Part shown: one piece after another, positions 61,741 to 64,000 of the stretch | Numbering within the stretch: position 1 is the stretch's first letter | How the letters are laid out: every line of letters starts with the position of its first letter | Origin: Perca fluviatilis | Taxonomy: Eukaryota > Chordata > Actinopteri > Perciformes > Percidae | NCBI RefSeq assembly: GCF_010015445.1 | Contig: NC_053118.1 | Location: 14,262,937 to 14,326,936, forward strand | Direction: 5' to 3' | DNA length: 64,000 bases | Position numbers and translations under genes: made by a program | The notes under the pieces: model-generated | What the model was told of the DNA's origin: nothing | The model's database searches: none | Seen by the model: the letters and a program-made list of their open reading frames with translations, nothing else

Positions 61741-63452
61741 GGCCTGTCTCCCAGATCATCTGTCTACATTCCAGGTAATTAGACTGGCCAACAGCTGAGT
61801 CCCATTAGCCTTGATTACAGCGTTCAGTACTACAGAAGAGGAGAGAGAGAGAGAAGAGAGAATATGCAATAGAGGAGTATGTTTTAAGGCTTAAGGCCTG
61901 GTATGTGTAGGTGTGTGTGTATAATCCTTGTACATGAGTTCTATGTGTTATAGCAGTGCCTTGGGTATAACAGTCTAATCTAAGGAACTCTGTTTTCGAC
62001 GATGTCCATAAGCATTTGTTTTAAATTTCATAGCATAGTTCTTAAAAAAAAAATATTTTTCTCAATAGGCTTCCCACAGTGGGCGCTGAGACACTTTACC
62101 AGTCGGCCAAAATTGTAATGTTAAACCCAAAATGGGTCACAGGCCTGTTTCTGGTGGATCCCCACAAGATAAGAAACATATATTTTTTCAATGAGTCTAA
62201 ATGCCACATTTGGGTTTTTGGCTGAAACGAGTCCAGGACCGAGCCATAAAGAAGTACCAACAACAGCCACATAACCCCAGAAAATTACACCACTTCTACT
62301 CAACTGTTAGGAATCAAGCCCACACCAGAAGTTGTATTTGTGTGGTCGATTTGAAGAATAAACAACTACATCAACAACAAAAGAACGCATTACAGATGTA
62401 AAATTATAATCGTGCTAGGATGTTGTTTAGTCTATCTAAGCATCTATCCATCTCGTATCCCTGCCTTAAAAATTTTGATCTGCATTCAGCCCAGGAATTG
62501 TTTATTCAATCCGCCCTAGCTATCTCTCTATATGTGCACCTCCAGCTCTTTCTCCCTCCCTGTAGTTTTCTCTGTGTGTCTCCCTCTCTCTTCTATCTCC
62601 GTCTGACCCTCCCTGATGGTTTCAATGTCTCAGGTTTGGGTGATTGATTCTAGCTCTGGACGGCTGGCAGACAAGCAGCCTGCACACTGGTGTGCAGCAG
62701 GGACTGCACTCTGCTCTAAATGTGCAATGAATTACTGGCCTTTTAATACACACAGTAGAGACAGTATGAGTGAAAAAAAAAAAAAAAAAGATCGTATGAG
62801 AAGGGAATAAGCCATGTTAAAATTGCAACAAGTAAGAAAGGGCAGTAGAGCACAATGCAAAAACATTGAGGGCTGGAGAGAAGATGAAGCAAAGATACAA
62901 ATAAGTGGGTGAATTTAGTAATAAGTGTGTGTGTGTGGGTGTGGGTGTAGTCCCCATTATCTAGAAAGGCCTCTCGTATTGCTTTAAATGAGTCATGCAG
63001 AGTGTAAAGACACAGGCAGCCTTCGTAGCCAGAGGGAGAGAAAAACGTTCTGCCCGTCATGAAATTGAATTAAACATTGAAACATAGTCAGTCTCTCACT
63101 TAGTCAAGTGTGATGCCATTTCTTTGAATAGTCAGGGTTTCTTTGCCACTTCACAGCCACCAGAGAGCCAGAGTGGAAACGGCTTTTCTGCTTCTGAATA
63201 TTTTTATAAGTATGCCACCACTTGAAAAGCATCTAAACCCAGTTTTGATGATGCTTGAGCTTTGGCTCAATCCTTTAAAAGTTAGCTACGGTAAATTACC
63301 TTTGTAGCCAATTAGCCACAGTGATTAATTTACAAGGTTCATTGATCAATGTATAGTGTTTTCTTTTTCTGCTTGAACATTTTATATTTTTTGGAAGTTG
63401 AAAGGATGTAACAACAGTGATAAATTCTATGTCCTTTTTGTATTATTACTCA

Positions 63453-63640
63453 TGGTTTCCACGGGGTCTTAAAAAGTCTTAAATTTCAAAATCTAAATTT
63501 AAAGTCTTAAATCTAGGTCTTAAATTAATTTGAATCGGGTCTTAATTTTCCTACGTCCATTTACGTAATGCTACCTCTAATGCTCATTGAAATGCTCTCA
63601 CAGCGCTTAAGAATGTTGTATTTCTTTATTCCTTGGTGTT
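63453..63640. repeat. probable dispersed repeat with TCTTAAA units
   Basis: It starts GGTTTCCACGGGGTCTTAAA and continues with repeated AAGTCTTAAAT and GGTCTTAAAT units. The phrase resembles a fish repeat, but neither the termini nor a second copy occurs here. Confidence 0.45.
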
Positions 63641-64000
63641 GTAGTTATCTTTTTCGCAGTAGAGCTGAGATTGAAAAGCGGCTGGTGGTCACAGACAGTG
63701 CTTATGCCACGAACCGTTTACATTACTCATTAAAAGTGTTAAACATACCAACGGTGAGCATAGACAAATATATATGTATAATTATACAGTATATACTGGC
63801 GGTATAGGCATAAGCCAATTGACACGTAACCATCAGCCAGTTCTACCGAGTATCAGGCGGCTCCAGTCCCGGCAGTACCTCTACACTGGCGAAACCCACA
63901 CAGCAGCTTCGCAACTCCCGTAAGCAACCTCCGTGTTGCTTTTGGATCAGAGCCAACAGAGCGGAAACCCGGTGCCGATATGTATCTACCGGGCCGAATA

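Overview
The window is vertebrate nuclear DNA and almost certainly comes from a teleost fish. Three short coding exons have canonical splice sites and join in frame to encode the first RNA-recognition motif (RRM1) of an RBMS-family single-stranded nucleic-acid binding protein. The residues that differ between paralogues ([16 protein letters not shown]) match RBMS3, so the gene is called rbms3 on the plus strand. The fish assignment is an inference. It rests on very long (CA)n/(GT)n arrays every few kilobases, several tRNA-derived SINEs, small TTAA-flanked and hAT-like transposons, and a fish-type retroelement ORF with an SGNH hydrolase domain.

Layout. Positions 1-13613 are upstream intron. 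The exons lie at 13614-13801, 27357-27415 and 40332-40423, separated by introns of 13,555 and 12,916 bp. From 40424 to the right edge (about 23.6 kb) I found no further exon, so the exon opening RRM2 must lie beyond 64000. The first coding exon and the promoter must lie before position 1. I found no other intact gene, tRNA gene, rRNA gene or CRISPR array. Nearly all other open frames are reading-through of microsatellites or transposon DNA.

The introns hold most of the interest. There are seven TTAA-bounded non-autonomous DNA transposons from six sequence families (1638-2397, 3680-5390, 11933-12610, 14209-15096, 15549-16704, 20540-21445, 60120-61521). All have AG just inside TTAA, and several are long foldback palindromes. 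hAT-like elements with 8-bp target duplications lie at 14284-14985, 19513-21710, 31781-32676 and 58811-59297. Nesting is frequent. At 19314-22268 a repeat is split by a hAT-like element that itself carries a palindromic TTAA element and a Harbinger transposase remnant. At 30690-33500 a dead SGNH-domain retroelement ORF is split by a hAT-like element carrying a BED-finger relic. At 7740-8735 a SINE is split by an 817-bp element.

The three exons work together as one RRM: RNP2 is in the first, and the RNP1 motif is assembled across the junction of the second and third. Everything else is intronic. Some non-repetitive AT-rich stretches (for example 17915-18160, 34620-34860, 37440-37790, 42640-43250 and 45110-45420) look like possible conserved non-coding elements, but I cannot test that without alignment.
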